From positions 1 through 64,000 of the forward strand of contig CAMFIF010000011.1 of the NCBI GenBank assembly GCA_945952415.1: a stretch of 64,000 nt of DNA, given 5' to 3'. Position 1 is the first letter of the stretch, and each line of letters opens with the position of its first letter. The notes under the pieces are model-generated. The model ran no database searches, had not been told where the DNA came from, and saw only the letters and a program-made list of their open reading frames with translations. Source of the stretch: an uncultured Rhizobium sp. (GTDB taxonomy: Bacteria > Pseudomonadota > Alphaproteobacteria > Rhizobiales > Rhizobiaceae). Below are positions 26,715-35,970 of this stretch, one piece after another. The position numbers and the translations under genes are program-made.

Positions 26715-26744
26715 AAGGGCGGGTGCGAGGCCGCATCCGCCCTT
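26715..26744 (-). terminator. Terminator after the DapA-family gene
   Basis: AAGGGCGG / CCGCCCTT plus TGCG/CGCA give a 13-bp stem (one G-T pair) around AGGC; on the minus strand a T-run follows. It also lies just past the convergent kinase gene. A second hairpin ATCGCC-TTCA-GGCGAT (26785-26800) touches the DapA-family stop codon. Confidence 0.8.
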
Positions 26745-26799
26745 GGCTGTCACGATCGGCCGCCTTGGCCAAAGCGCTGAGGCAATCGCCTTCAGGCGA

Positions 26800-27738
26800 T
26801 CAGGCTTCCCTGGACCACGTGTCGTACCAGGTGCGGAAAAGCCGGTACTGGGCTTCCACGAAGCCGCGCTGGCTGTCGGAGAGCGCGTCGGTCTCGTTGA
26901 AGTGGAGCGTGTATTCCGGGTTGCCGGTCAGCACCATCAGATACTTGTAGTAAAGGACGAGATCCGGGCCTTCGTCGAAGGAGGAGAGCACGCCCAGCGC
27001 CTGCTCCAGCTGCTGCGCCCGGACGCGCGCCTTCGCATCGCCCTTGGCGGCTTTTTCGCAGAGCGAGACGAGGTGCAGCACTTCCTTCGGCAGCACATTG
27101 CCGATGCCGGTGATCGCGCCCGCCGCGCCGCAATTGACATAGCCGTGATAGACGGCCGTATCCACGCCGACCATCAGCGTGATGTCGTCATTGCCGCTGG
27201 TGATGAACTCGGCCGCATAGCGCATGTCGGCCGGGCCGCCGAATTCCTTGAAGCCGACGAGGTTCTTGTGCTCGCGGCGCAGTTCGAAGAACAGGTCGGC
27301 GCGGGTGGCAAAGCCGTAATAGGGGCTGTTGTAGATGACAGCCGGCAGATCGGGCGCGGCGGACAGGATCGCCTTGAAATGGGCCTTCTGGGCCACCAGC
27401 GAGGGGCCGCGGGAGAGAACCCGGGGAATGACCATCAGGCCATGGGCGCCGACCTTCTGGGCATGTGCCGCATGGGCAACGGCCTTGGCGGTGTTGACGG
27501 CACCCGTGCCGACGATGACCTTGATGCCGGCCTTGACCAGGCGTTCCACGCCTTCCATGCGCTCTTCGTCGGTCAAGAGCGGCCAGTCACCCATGGAACC
27601 GCAATAGACGACGGAGGCCATGCCCGCAGCGATCAGCTCCTTGCCCTTGGCAACGAGAGCATCGAAATCGGGCGTGCGGTCCGCCTTGCAGGGGGTCATG
27701 AGGGCGGGGATCACGCCGGTGAAAATGCTGGAAGCCAC
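26800..27738 (-). CDS. DapA-family (dihydrodipicolinate synthase/N-acetylneuraminate lyase superfamily) aldolase or deaminase
   Basis: A 312-residue class I aldolase-fold protein. The Schiff-base Lys164 lies in LVGFKEFGG and the proton-relay Tyr136 in VIYNSPYYGF. The usual substrate-carboxylate motif GTTGE is replaced by CGSMGDWPLL, so it is not a true lysine-pathway DapA. Members of this superfamily act on sugar acids or on 4-hydroxyproline-derived pyrroline carboxylate (HypD); the proline/ornithine context makes the latter possible but unproven. The start is GTG with GAGGAGA upstream. A GntR regulator gene lies upstream on the same strand, with a palindromic operator between. Confidence 0.75.
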   Translation of the reverse strand: MASSIFTGVIPALMTPCKADRTPDFDALVAKGKELIAAGMASVVYCGSMGDWPLLTDEERMEGVERLVKAGIKVIVGTGAVNTAKAVAHAAHAQKVGAHGLMVIPRVLSRGPSLVAQKAHFKAILSAAPDLPAVIYNSPYYGFATRADLFFELRREHKNLVGFKEFGGPADMRYAAEFITSGNDDITLMVGVDTAVYHGYVNCGAAGAITGIGNVLPKEVLHLVSLCEKAAKGDAKARVRAQQLEQALGVLSSFDEGPDLVLYYKYLMVLTGNPEYTLHFNETDALSDSQRGFVEAQYRLFRTWYDTWSREA

Positions 27739-27827
27739 GTCTGTCTCCTCTTCAGATGTCCGGGCCGGCGGCGGGCGAAAGAACCGCCCCGCGCCGGCGA
27801 TGCTTTCTTCTAGCAGACTGCATATTG

Positions 27828-27839
27828 CTTGTCGACAAG
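27828..27839. promoter_or_regulatory. GntR (FadR-type) operator candidate
   Basis: CTTGTCGACAAG is a perfect 12-bp palindrome 90 bp upstream of the DapA-family start. TTGT-N2-ACAA cores are typical of FCD-type GntR regulators, and such a gene lies next to it. Read leftward, TTGTCG could also serve as a -35 element, with TGCTAG 17 bp on, so binding would block transcription. Confidence 0.6.
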
Positions 27840-27898
27840 AAAAATACAGACACGTGCGATCCGCCCTCTAAAGCCTCAGGAAGCGAAGGGGGGCAGGC

Positions 27899-28609
27899 TC
27901 AGAGAGAGAGCGAAAGCGGGTCCTTGCGGGCAAAGAGGCGCTGCACCTGCAGCACGATCTGTTCGGCATGTTCGCGGGCGGCGCTGTCGGCGCCATCCAC
28001 ATCGCGCGCCTCGATCAGCGCGATCAGCCGTTCGTGCTCATCGACGAAACGCTGCGGAAACTGCTCGTCATAGGAATGGTAATAGAGGCGGAGAATGCGC
28101 CGCCCCTCGTCCAGCAGCCGGTTGAAGAGGCCGGTGAAATAGGAATTGCGGCCCGCCTCCGCGATCGCCGAGTGAAAGGCGGCATTGGTGGCGATCATGG
28201 CAAGCGTATCTCGCCGGGCAACGGCATCCGCATAGGCCGCATGCTGGGCGCGAATGAGCGGCAGATCCTCCGCCCGGTGATGCTGGGCAGCCAGCCGGGT
28301 CGTGACCCGGTACATCAGCACCATGGCATCGAAGAAAGGATTGAGGTTCAGGAAATCGATGTTCGAGACCATGGTCGACCGGTTCGGCAGCGTCTCGATC
28401 AGCCCCTCGCCGGAGAGGCGCACCAGCGCCTCGCGGATCGGCGTGCGCGACATGCCGAAGCGCTCGGCGAGCTGCACCTCGTCCACCAGGCTGCCGGGCG
28501 CGAGCTTCAGGTCGAGGATCTCGTCGCGCAAGAGGTCATAGACCATCTTGACGCCGGAACCGCGCTTGCGTTCGGGCAGGGAAGGGGCAGCGGCGTCTTT
28601 TTCGGTCAT
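27899..28609 (-). CDS. GntR-family regulator, FadR/FCD subfamily
   Basis: A 236-residue regulator: winged HTH at about 20-85 (VYDLLRDEILDLKLAPGSLVDEVQLAERFGMSRTPIREALVRLSGEGLIETLPNR) and an all-helical FCD effector domain with NAAFHSAIAEAGRNSYF and the metal-ligand-like DEHERLIALIEARD. FCD regulators respond to carboxylates, often the substrate of the neighbouring catabolic gene, here the DapA-family protein. The start at 28609 follows CGAGGATTGCC; an ATG at 28639 lacks a ribosome site. Confidence 0.88.
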   Translation of the reverse strand: MTEKDAAAPSLPERKRGSGVKMVYDLLRDEILDLKLAPGSLVDEVQLAERFGMSRTPIREALVRLSGEGLIETLPNRSTMVSNIDFLNLNPFFDAMVLMYRVTTRLAAQHHRAEDLPLIRAQHAAYADAVARRDTLAMIATNAAFHSAIAEAGRNSYFTGLFNRLLDEGRRILRLYYHSYDEQFPQRFVDEHERLIALIEARDVDGADSAAREHAEQIVLQVQRLFARKDPLSLSL

Positions 28610-28682
28610 GGCAATCCTCGGGCTTTCCGCAAGTGACATACCGGAGTTCGGCGTGAAATCAAATCGCCCTGCCGGCCTCCGC

Positions 28683-29171
28683 TCAGCCGAGCCGTCCGCC
28701 CGGATTGTTCCAGTTGCCGATCACCGTTTCCATGGCCACGTTGGTGGAGGTGCTGGCAACGAAGGGCAGGGCGGAAATGCGCTCGCCCAGCACATGGCGA
28801 TAGCGCTTGATGTCGCGCGTGCGGATCTTCAGGAGATAATCGAAGCGCCCGGCGATCATGTGGCATTCCTCCACCTCGGCAATCTTCTTCACCGCCGTGT
28901 TGAAGGCCTTCAGCGCCTCCTCGCTGGTATTGGTAAGCTTCACCTCCGCAAAGGCGATATGGTCGAGCCCGAGCTTGGCCGGATTGAGCACGGCCCGGAA
29001 GCCATCCACATAGCCATCGGCGATCAGCCGGCGGAAGCGCTGCTGGCATGGCGTCTTCGACAGGCCCACCCGCTGGGCGAGATCGGTGATCGAAATGCGG
29101 CCATCCTCGGCCAGAATCTCGATGATCTTGCGGTCGAACACGTCCAATTCACCTTCAGCAGGCTTTTCCAT
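28683..29171 (-). CDS. putR: Lrp/AsnC-family proline-responsive activator of putA
   Basis: A 162-residue Lrp-type regulator with HTH (FDRKIIEILAEDGRISITDLAQRVGLSKTPCQQRFRRLIADGYV) and RAM domain (HIAFAEVKLTNTSEEALKAFNTAVKKIAEVEECHMIAGRFDYLLKIRTRDI). Its gene is divergent from putA, the arrangement described for Agrobacterium PutR, which activates putA when proline is present. GGAGG lies upstream of the ATG. The 150-bp intergenic region is AT-rich at 29195-29240 and probably holds the PutR sites. Confidence 0.9.
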   Translation of the reverse strand: MEKPAEGELDVFDRKIIEILAEDGRISITDLAQRVGLSKTPCQQRFRRLIADGYVDGFRAVLNPAKLGLDHIAFAEVKLTNTSEEALKAFNTAVKKIAEVEECHMIAGRFDYLLKIRTRDIKRYRHVLGERISALPFVASTSTNVAMETVIGNWNNPGGRLG

Positions 29172-29322
29172 GGTCGAATTGCCTCCTTGGGGCCAAATTT
29201 AAAGTGAAAACGATTGGCAAAAGCCGTAAAACAAGTCTGAATGTGTTTCAAGCCCATGCTATGGTGCACCGATGATGGAAGCACCGCTTCGCTTCGCCAC
29301 CCAGCCCGTCGAGAAGAACCCC

Positions 29323-32300
29323 ATGGCCCATACGCCCTTTGCCCGTTTTGCCCCGCCCGTCCGGCAGCAGAGCCCCCTTCGCCGTGCCATTACCGAAGCC
29401 TATCGGCGGCCCGAGCCCGATTGCGTGCGTCCGCTGGCGGAAGCCGCCACCATAGAGCCGGTCCTGAAGGCCGCGATTGCCCGCACCGCCCGCACGCTGA
29501 TCGAGGCGCTGCGCGCCAAGCACAAGGGCACCGGCGTGGAAGGCCTGGTGCATGAATATTCGCTGTCGAGCCAGGAAGGCATCGCGCTGATGTGCCTGGC
29601 CGAAGCGCTGCTGCGCATTCCCGACACGGAAACCCGTGACGCCCTAATTCGCGACAAGATCGCCGAGGGCGACTGGAAGTCCCATATCGGCGGGCAGAAG
29701 TCGCTCTTCGTGAACGCCGCCACCTGGGGTCTCGTCGTCACCGGCAAGCTCACCTCCACCGTCAACGACCGCAGCCTGGGCGCGGCCCTGACGCGGCTCA
29801 TCGCGCGCGCCGGCGAACCGGTCATCCGCCGTGGGGTCGACATGGCCATGCGCATGATGGGCGAGCAGTTCGTGACCGGCGAAACCATAGACGAGGCGCT
29901 GAAGCGCGCCCGGCCGCTGGAAGCCCGCGGCTTCCGCTATTCCTATGACATGCTGGGCGAGGCTGCGACCACCGCTGCCGATGCCGACCGCTACTTCCGC
30001 GACTACGAAAACGCCATTCATGCCATCGGCAAGGCGGCCGCCGGCCGCGGCGTCTATGAAGGCCCGGGCATTTCCATCAAGCTTTCGGCGCTCCATCCGC
30101 GCTACAGCCGCGCCAAGGCGGAGCGGGTGATGACCGAACTTCTGGACCGGGTGAAGAAGCTTGCCCTCATCGCCAAGTCCTATGATATCGGCCTCAACAT
30201 CGATGCGGAAGAAGCAGACCGCCTGGAGCTCTCGCTCGATCTCCTCGAGGAACTGGCTCTCGACAGGGATCTCGCCGGCTGGAACGGCCTCGGCTTCGTG
30301 GTGCAGGCCTACGGCAAGCGCTGCCCCTTCGTGCTCGACTACATCATCGATCTCGCCCGCCGCGCCAAGCGCCGCATGATGGTGCGCCTCGTCAAGGGCG
30401 CCTATTGGGATGCGGAAATCAAGCGCGCCCAGCTGGACGGTCTCGAAGGCTTCCCCGTCTATACCCGCAAGGTGCATACGGATGTGGCCTATATCGCCTG
30501 CGCCCGCAAGCTTCTGGCGGCCGAAGATGCGGTCTTCCCGCAATTTGCGACCCACAATGCCCAGTCGCTCGCCACCATCTATCATCTGGCGGGCCATGAT
30601 TTCGCCACCGGCAAATATGAATTCCAGTGCCTGCACGGCATGGGCGAGCCGCTTTATGACGAGGTGGTGGGCCAGGGCAAGCTCGACCGTCCCTGCCGCA
30701 TCTATGCGCCGGTCGGCACCCATGAGACGCTGCTCGCCTATCTGGTGCGCCGCCTGCTCGAAAACGGGGCGAACTCCTCGTTCGTCAACCGCATTTCCGA
30801 TCCGAATGTCTCGGTCGACGATCTCGTCGCCGATCCGGTCGATGTCGTCACCGCCATGCCGGAAGTCGGCATGCCGCATGACCAGATTGCGCTGCCGGCC
30901 AATCTCTTCGGCAAGGAGCGGGTCAATTCCGCCGGCATCGACCTTTCCAACGAAACCGCGCTGGAAAAGCTCTCCGCCACCCTGACGAAGACCGCCGAGA
31001 CCACCTGGCATGCCGCACCGCTTCTCGCCGACGGTTCGGCAGACGGCGTGACCCGCGACGTGCTCAACCCCGCCGATCACGGCGACGTGGTGGGCACGGT
31101 GACGGAAGTGCGCCCTGATGATGCGGGCCGTATCCTGAAGCTCGCCCGCGAGGGCGGCGAGGCCTGGGCGAATACCGCGCCTGCCGAACGTGCCGCCTGC
31201 CTCGACCGCGCCGCAGACCTGATGCAGGAACGCCTCGAAGTGCTGATGGGCCTTGCCATGCGCGAAGCCGGCAAGACCGCGGCCAATGCGGTGGGCGAAG
31301 TGCGCGAAGCGATCGATTTCCTGCGCTACTATGCCAATCAGGCCCGCCGGTCGCTGGGAGCGGCCCATCGTCCGCTCGGCCCCGTGGTCTGCATCAGCCC
31401 GTGGAACTTCCCGCTGGCGATCTTCACCGGCCAGGTGGCGGCAGCGCTCGTTGCCGGCAACAGCGTGATTGCGAAATCCGCCGACGAAACGCCGATCATC
31501 GCCCATGAGAGCGTCAAGATCCTGCATGAGGCCGGCGTACCGCGCGGCGCGCTGCAATTCACCCCCGGCGACGGCCGCCTCGGCGCCGCCCTCGTCGGCG
31601 CGCCGGAAACGGCCGGCGTGATGTTCACCGGCTCCACCGAAGTGGCGCGCCTGATCCAGGCGCAGCTCAACGAGCGCACCTCCGCCTCCGGCAAGCCCAT
31701 CCCACTGATTGCCGAAACCGGTGGCCAGAATGCCATGATCGTCGACAGCTCTGCGCTTGCCGAACAGGTGGTGGGCGACGTGATCGCCTCCGCCTTCGAC
31801 AGCGCCGGCCAGCGCTGCTCGGCGCTGCGCGTCATCTGCCTGCAGGACGATGTGGCGGACCGCACGCTTTCCATGCTGAAGGGCGCGCTGAACGAGCTGA
31901 CGCTCGGCCGCACCGACCAGCTTTCCGTGGATATCGGCCCGGTGATCACCGCCGAAGCCAAGCAGGGCATCGAGGCCCATGTGGAGCGCATGCGCGGGCT
32001 CGGCTGCAAGGTGGAACAGCTGCCCCTGCCCGAAGAGGCCGCCCGTGGCACCTTCGTTCCCCCGACCATCATCGAAATCGGCAAGCTCTCTGACCTGAAG
32101 CGCGAAGTCTTCGGCCCCGTGCTGCATGTGATGCGCTTCCGCCGCGAGGACATGGACAGCCTGATCGACGAGATCAACGCCACCGGCTATGGCCTCACCT
32201 TCGGTCTCCATACCCGTCTCGACGAAACCATCGCCCATGTCACCGAGCGGGTGAAGGCGGGCAACCTCTACGTCAACCGCAACATCATCGGTGCCGTGGT

Positions 32301-32988
32301 CGGCGTTCAGCCCTTCGGTGGACGGGGCCTTTCCGGCACCGGCCCGAAGGCCGGCGGTCCGCTCTATATCGGCCGCCTCGTGCAGAAGGCGCCGGTGCCG
32401 CCGCAGGTGAGCTCCGTTCTTTCGGATACGGGCCTGCGCGATTTCGCCACCTGGCTCGGAAGCCGTGGCCACAATGCGGATGCGGATGCCGCCCGCGAAC
32501 TCGGCGGCCTGTCCGCTCTCGGCATGATCAAGGAACTGCCGGGCCCCGTGGGCGAGCGCAACATCTATGCGCTCCATGCCCGCGGCAGCATCCTGCTCGT
32601 GCCGCAGACGGCCCGCGGCCTGTTCCGCCAGATCGCGGCAGCGCTCGCCACCGGCAACGAGGCAGCCATCGACCGTGCGTCGGGTCTCGAAAACGTGCTT
32701 TCCGGCCTGCCCATGAGCGTCGCTGCCCGGATCCGCTGGACGTCCGACTGGAATGCGGACGGTCCCTATGCGGGTGCGCTGATCGAAGGGGATGCGGCCC
32801 GTGTCACCGAGGTGAACCGCCGCATCGCCAAGCTCGACGGACCGCTGGTTCTCGTCCAGGCCGCAACCACCGCCGAGATCGAGTCGGATGCGGAAGCCTA
32901 TTGCCTGAACTGGCTGCTGGAGGAGGTTTCCACCTCGATCAACACGGCAGCCGCCGGCGGCAATGCCAGCCTGATGACCATCGGCTGA
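29323..32988 (+). CDS. putA: Bifunctional proline dehydrogenase / L-glutamate gamma-semialdehyde dehydrogenase
   Basis: A 1221-residue PutA that oxidises proline to glutamate in two coupled steps. The flavin-dependent proline dehydrogenase barrel spans about residues 90-500 (GPGISIKLSALHPRYSRA, GLNIDAEEADRLELSLDL, RLVKGAYWDAEIK). The aldehyde dehydrogenase domain spans about 550-1010 with PWNFPLAIFTGQVAAALVAG, the general-base Glu in AETGGQNAMIV and the catalytic Cys in SAGQRCSALRV. An extra C-terminal domain of about 200 residues makes it type B. There is no N-terminal ribbon-helix-helix, so it does not self-regulate; PutR does. ATG 29323 has GAGAAG upstream; ATG 29272 would add 17 unconserved residues. 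Confidence 0.95.
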   Translation: MAHTPFARFAPPVRQQSPLRRAITEAYRRPEPDCVRPLAEAATIEPVLKAAIARTARTLIEALRAKHKGTGVEGLVHEYSLSSQEGIALMCLAEALLRIPDTETRDALIRDKIAEGDWKSHIGGQKSLFVNAATWGLVVTGKLTSTVNDRSLGAALTRLIARAGEPVIRRGVDMAMRMMGEQFVTGETIDEALKRARPLEARGFRYSYDMLGEAATTAADADRYFRDYENAIHAIGKAAAGRGVYEGPGISIKLSALHPRYSRAKAERVMTELLDRVKKLALIAKSYDIGLNIDAEEADRLELSLDLLEELALDRDLAGWNGLGFVVQAYGKRCPFVLDYIIDLARRAKRRMMVRLVKGAYWDAEIKRAQLDGLEGFPVYTRKVHTDVAYIACARKLLAAEDAVFPQFATHNAQSLATIYHLAGHDFATGKYEFQCLHGMGEPLYDEVVGQGKLDRPCRIYAPVGTHETLLAYLVRRLLENGANSSFVNRISDPNVSVDDLVADPVDVVTAMPEVGMPHDQIALPANLFGKERVNSAGIDLSNETALEKLSATLTKTAETTWHAAPLLADGSADGVTRDVLNPADHGDVVGTVTEVRPDDAGRILKLAREGGEAWANTAPAERAACLDRAADLMQERLEVLMGLAMREAGKTAANAVGEVREAIDFLRYYANQARRSLGAAHRPLGPVVCISPWNFPLAIFTGQVAAALVAGNSVIAKSADETPIIAHESVKILHEAGVPRGALQFTPGDGRLGAALVGAPETAGVMFTGSTEVARLIQAQLNERTSASGKPIPLIAETGGQNAMIVDSSALAEQVVGDVIASAFDSAGQRCSALRVICLQDDVADRTLSMLKGALNELTLGRTDQLSVDIGPVITAEAKQGIEAHVERMRGLGCKVEQLPLPEEAARGTFVPPTIIEIGKLSDLKREVFGPVLHVMRFRREDMDSLIDEINATGYGLTFGLHTRLDETIAHVTERVKAGNLYVNRNIIGAVVGVQPFGGRGLSGTGPKAGGPLYIGRLVQKAPVPPQVSSVLSDTGLRDFATWLGSRGHNADADAARELGGLSALGMIKELPGPVGERNIYALHARGSILLVPQTARGLFRQIAAALATGNEAAIDRASGLENVLSGLPMSVAARIRWTSDWNADGPYAGALIEGDAARVTEVNRRIAKLDGPLVLVQAATTAEIESDAEAYCLNWLLEEVSTSINTAAAGGNASLMTIG

Positions 32989-33046
32989 TCGAACGACAGG
33001 AGGGCGGCGCGACAGGCGACGCCCTTTTCCCTGGGAGGGGGAAATC

Positions 33047-33244
33047 ATGTCCAGCACGTCACGCGATAGGGGCGATCTCGTCGATCACTACCGCCCCATC
33101 GGGATCAGGGCGGTGAATGCCGCGCTTGTCCTGAAACCGAAAGCCATGCCGGAGCGGCAGCAGACGGGCAGCGAGCCTTCCGTCTGGGAAGGACAGTCCC
33201 TTCCCGAGGGCTTCCACATGCCGCACAGCGTCATGGAGGATTGA
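33047..33244 (+). CDS. Small hypothetical protein (65 aa) downstream of putA
   Basis: A 65-residue protein, recognised mainly by an unusually strong ribosome site (GGGAGGGGGAAATC before ATG) and by the motif DLVDHYRPIGIRAVNAALVLK, which looks like a conserved small-protein core. It is polar, with no signal peptide or membrane segment. It starts 58 bp after putA on the same strand and ends 5 bp before the convergent ureohydrolase gene, so it may be cotranscribed with putA. The function is unknown. Confidence 0.55.
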   Translation: MSSTSRDRGDLVDHYRPIGIRAVNAALVLKPKAMPERQQTGSEPSVWEGQSLPEGFHMPHSVMED

Positions 33245-33249
33245 GGCCG

Positions 33250-34287
33250 TCAGGCCTCGTCCGGCACCATCAGGCACAGAATGGTGAAGAGCACCTGCGC
33301 GGCGATATGGGCCGTGTTGGTGGTGGAGTCATATTGCGGCGCCACCTCCACCACATCGCCTCCGACGAAATTCAGGCCACGCAGGCCGCGCAGCAGTTCC
33401 AGCACCTCGCGGGGCGTGAGGCCGCCCACTTCAGGCGTGCCGGTGCCCGGCGCAAAGCCCGGATCGACGCTGTCGATGTCGAAGGACAGGTAGGTGGGGC
33501 CGGTGCCGACCACCTGGCGCGCCCGCTCGATGAGGGCGGGGATGCCGATGCCTGGCAGTTCCTCCGCGTGAATGACGGTCATGCCGCTTTCGTAGGAGAA
33601 TTCCCAGAGATATTCCGCACCGCCGCGAATGCCGATCTGGATCGTCCGCTCGGGATCGAGAACCCCGTCGAGCACCGCCAGCCGGAAGGGGCCGCCATGC
33701 TGGAACTTGGCGCCCTCGTAAGGCCCTGCCGTATCGCAATGGGCATCGATATGGATCATGCCGACGGGCTGCTTCTCGCCGACCGCCTTCAGGATCGAGG
33801 AGGTGATCGAGTGATCGCCGCCGACGGAAAGCGGGCGCACGCCTGCGGCAACCAGCCGCTTGTAGAAGGTTTCGATATCCTGGTGGCAGAGGGCCAGATC
33901 GTAGCGGCTCTGCATTGGCACGTCGCCGATATCGGCGATTTTCGCCCGCGAGAAGGGCGCGATCTTCAGCACATGGTCATAGGGGCCGACGCGCTCGATG
34001 GTGCGCACGGCGCGCGGTCCGAACCGACTGCCATTGCGGTTGGTGACGCCGAGATCCATGGGCACGCCGACCAGCGCGATGTCGAGCCCGCCGAAATCGG
34101 CAAGATCCTGCGCATCGGGCCTGGGCGGCGCATCGAGGAAGGTGGGAATGCCGGCAAAAGGCCATTTGCGCCGGTCCGTGCCCTTGAACTGAGCCTGCGC
34201 CACCTCGCGGAAATGCGGGTCGAAAATATCGCCGCCGGAGGCATTGGCATAGCGCGCGCGCAGCGCCTCGAGCTTCTTCTGATCCAT
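33250..34287 (-). CDS. Agmatinase/arginase-family ureohydrolase
   Basis: A 345-residue ureohydrolase. All manganese ligands are present: GGDHS (His159), DAHCD (Asp181, His183, Asp185) and SFDIDSVDP. An N-terminal extension of about 65 residues and the GTGTPEVGGLTPRE loop are typical of the agmatinase branch, which also includes guanidinobutyrase and related amidinohydrolases. It hydrolyses a guanidino compound to urea. Context (ocd, putA) fits arginine-derived catabolism, so agmatinase or guanidinobutyrase are both possible. GGGAGGGGAGAACGCAGC precedes the ATG. Confidence 0.85.
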   Translation of the reverse strand: MDQKKLEALRARYANASGGDIFDPHFREVAQAQFKGTDRRKWPFAGIPTFLDAPPRPDAQDLADFGGLDIALVGVPMDLGVTNRNGSRFGPRAVRTIERVGPYDHVLKIAPFSRAKIADIGDVPMQSRYDLALCHQDIETFYKRLVAAGVRPLSVGGDHSITSSILKAVGEKQPVGMIHIDAHCDTAGPYEGAKFQHGGPFRLAVLDGVLDPERTIQIGIRGGAEYLWEFSYESGMTVIHAEELPGIGIPALIERARQVVGTGPTYLSFDIDSVDPGFAPGTGTPEVGGLTPREVLELLRGLRGLNFVGGDVVEVAPQYDSTTNTAHIAAQVLFTILCLMVPDEA

Positions 34288-34386
34288 GCTGCGTTCTCCC
34301 CTCCCGTGATGTCGGAAGCGGAGTTTAGTCAGAGCGCCGGTCCGTGGGAATAGCGCAGGACCGGTAAAATTCGGGGGCGCTGCCCT

Positions 34387-34782
34387 TCAGTGGGCCTCGC
34401 CATCCGGCCGGGCGTTCCACCAGCCGGCGGGAAAGGGTTCGTCCTCCTGTTCGGCCACCGGCACCCAGTCCTGAATGCCGGCCTTGTCCACCGTCAGGCG
34501 GCCCTGGCTCGTCATCACGGTCAGGCGTTCGGCGGTATGGCCCTCCACGGCCCGCACCACGGCGAAGCGGCTGCAGCCTTCCGCGTCGCGATACTGCATC
34601 ACATAGGAGGTTTCGGGCCGGTGCAGGCGCACCACATTGCTGCCCGGGGGAAGCGCCTGCTCATGGGCTCGGAACTGGCGGGCGACGCCGGCGAGATCAT
34701 GCATCATGCGGTTGAGATCCTGGACAACCTGCTCCTTGAGCGCCTGAATGGCTGCCTCTTCCCCATTGATCCCGCTGCCCAT
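34387..34782 (-). CDS. Hypothetical protein (131 aa)
   Basis: A 131-residue soluble protein that I do not recognise. The N-terminal third is helical (AAIQALKEQVVQDLNRMMHDLAGVARQFRAHEQ), followed by beta-rich YVMQYRDAEGCSRFAVVRAVEG and an acidic, tryptophan-containing C terminus. The ATG at 34782 has GGAGGG upstream. It follows the EamA gene on the same strand with a 114-bp gap and precedes the ureohydrolase stop region. Codon use matches its neighbours. Confidence 0.55.
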   Translation of the reverse strand: MGSGINGEEAAIQALKEQVVQDLNRMMHDLAGVARQFRAHEQALPPGSNVVRLHRPETSYVMQYRDAEGCSRFAVVRAVEGHTAERLTVMTSQGRLTVDKAGIQDWVPVAEQEDEPFPAGWWNARPDGEAH

Positions 34783-34896
34783 CGCACCCTCCAACCCGTA
34801 AAAGTCTAGGCAAATTCTAGGGATGAGGGGTTAAGAGGAATTTAATTTTTTAGCGGGACCGCGGCGACAGGGTAGAAAAGGGCAATCATCAGTTGC

Positions 34897-35805
34897 TCAG
34901 CCCATCAGCCGGCGGCGCTCCTCGGACAGTGCGACACGCCTTTCCCACCAGATGAGGGTGAGGCTGGAGGCGACGATCAGCACGGCGCCGGCCACCACGT
35001 TCCAGGTCGGCACTTCCGCCCAGATCATGTAGCCATAGAGAAAGGCCCAGACGAGGCCGCTATATTCCATGGGGGCAAGGGTGGAGGCCTCCGCATGGCG
35101 GAAGCTCTCGTAAAGCAGATATTGCCCGCCGGCGCTGACGACGCCGAGCCCGATCATCAGCGCCCAGCCCTCGGCATCCGGCCAGGTCCAGAGGAAGGGC
35201 AGGCTCGCGCCGCAGACCATGAGGAAGGCGAGGCTCGTCGCCAGCATCTGGTTGAGCGTGCTTTCCGTGCGGCCGTAAAGCCGGAGCAGGATGGTGCTCC
35301 AGGCCCAGCAGAAGCCGGCAGCCAGCACCATGAGCGCCGGCAGGAGGCTCGGCGACTGGGCGGGATCGGCCGCGAGCACCACGCCCGCAAAGCCGGCGAG
35401 ACAGGCGAACCAGCGCATGGGCCCCACCTTTTCCCGCAGCACCAGGATGGAGAGCCCGACGACGATGATCGGAGCGCAGAAATACATGGTGGTCATTTCC
35501 GCAAGCCCCAGATGGCGGGCCGCCGAATAATAGCAGAGCCAGGCCACCAGCATGAGCATGGCGCGGAAGAAGAGCGAGCCGCGGTTACGGCTTTTCAGGA
35601 TCGAGGGATGTCCGTAGTGGCGCACCAGGGCCGTGGACAGGAGAACGATGACGACGCTGCGCACGAAGAGTATTTGCGGCACCGCATAGCTCGCCACCAG
35701 CCATTTCACCGCGGCATCCTGCACCGCAAACAGGCTGTAGCCGCCGCAGGCAAGCGCAATGCCGGTAAGGGGCGCCGAACGGTCGCTTTGAGAAGAGAAA
35801 GCCAT
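34897..35805 (-). CDS. EamA/DMT-superfamily transporter
   Basis: A 302-residue inner-membrane protein with ten predicted helices in two EamA repeats (LACGGYSLFAVQDAAVKWLVASYAVPQILFVRS in the first, MEYSGLVWAFLYGYMIWAEVPTWNVVAGAVLIV in the second). Members of the RhaT/EamA group export metabolites or amino acids. It is divergent from a second EamA gene across 165 bp; the two are not recent duplicates judging by their differing sequences. The substrate is unknown. Confidence 0.85.
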   Translation of the reverse strand: MAFSSQSDRSAPLTGIALACGGYSLFAVQDAAVKWLVASYAVPQILFVRSVVIVLLSTALVRHYGHPSILKSRNRGSLFFRAMLMLVAWLCYYSAARHLGLAEMTTMYFCAPIIVVGLSILVLREKVGPMRWFACLAGFAGVVLAADPAQSPSLLPALMVLAAGFCWAWSTILLRLYGRTESTLNQMLATSLAFLMVCGASLPFLWTWPDAEGWALMIGLGVVSAGGQYLLYESFRHAEASTLAPMEYSGLVWAFLYGYMIWAEVPTWNVVAGAVLIVASSLTLIWWERRVALSEERRRLMG

Positions 35806-35970
35806 GGGGCGCCGGTGGAGGGTAAGGGTTCGTGACCGCCGAGACTAGCAATGCCCGCTGCGGTTGACAATGGCGGGTTCCCGGCCCATTGCCTTTCGAG
35901 TTGCCGTTCCGATGCTTCGGCGCGGTCCTTCCCGTCCCTCGCCGTCCAGCCAGAAACGAAGCCCATTCGC

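Noticed and set aside
22575-26753. 1392-codon open frame on the minus strand opposite the GGDEF-EAL and kinase genes
   Set aside because: Low-complexity antisense frame with no ribosome site or domain; the plus strand encodes clear multi-domain proteins.
29644-33057. 1137-codon minus-strand frame opposite putA
   Set aside because: Antisense shadow of a highly conserved gene; composition is His/Gly/Asp-rich without motifs.
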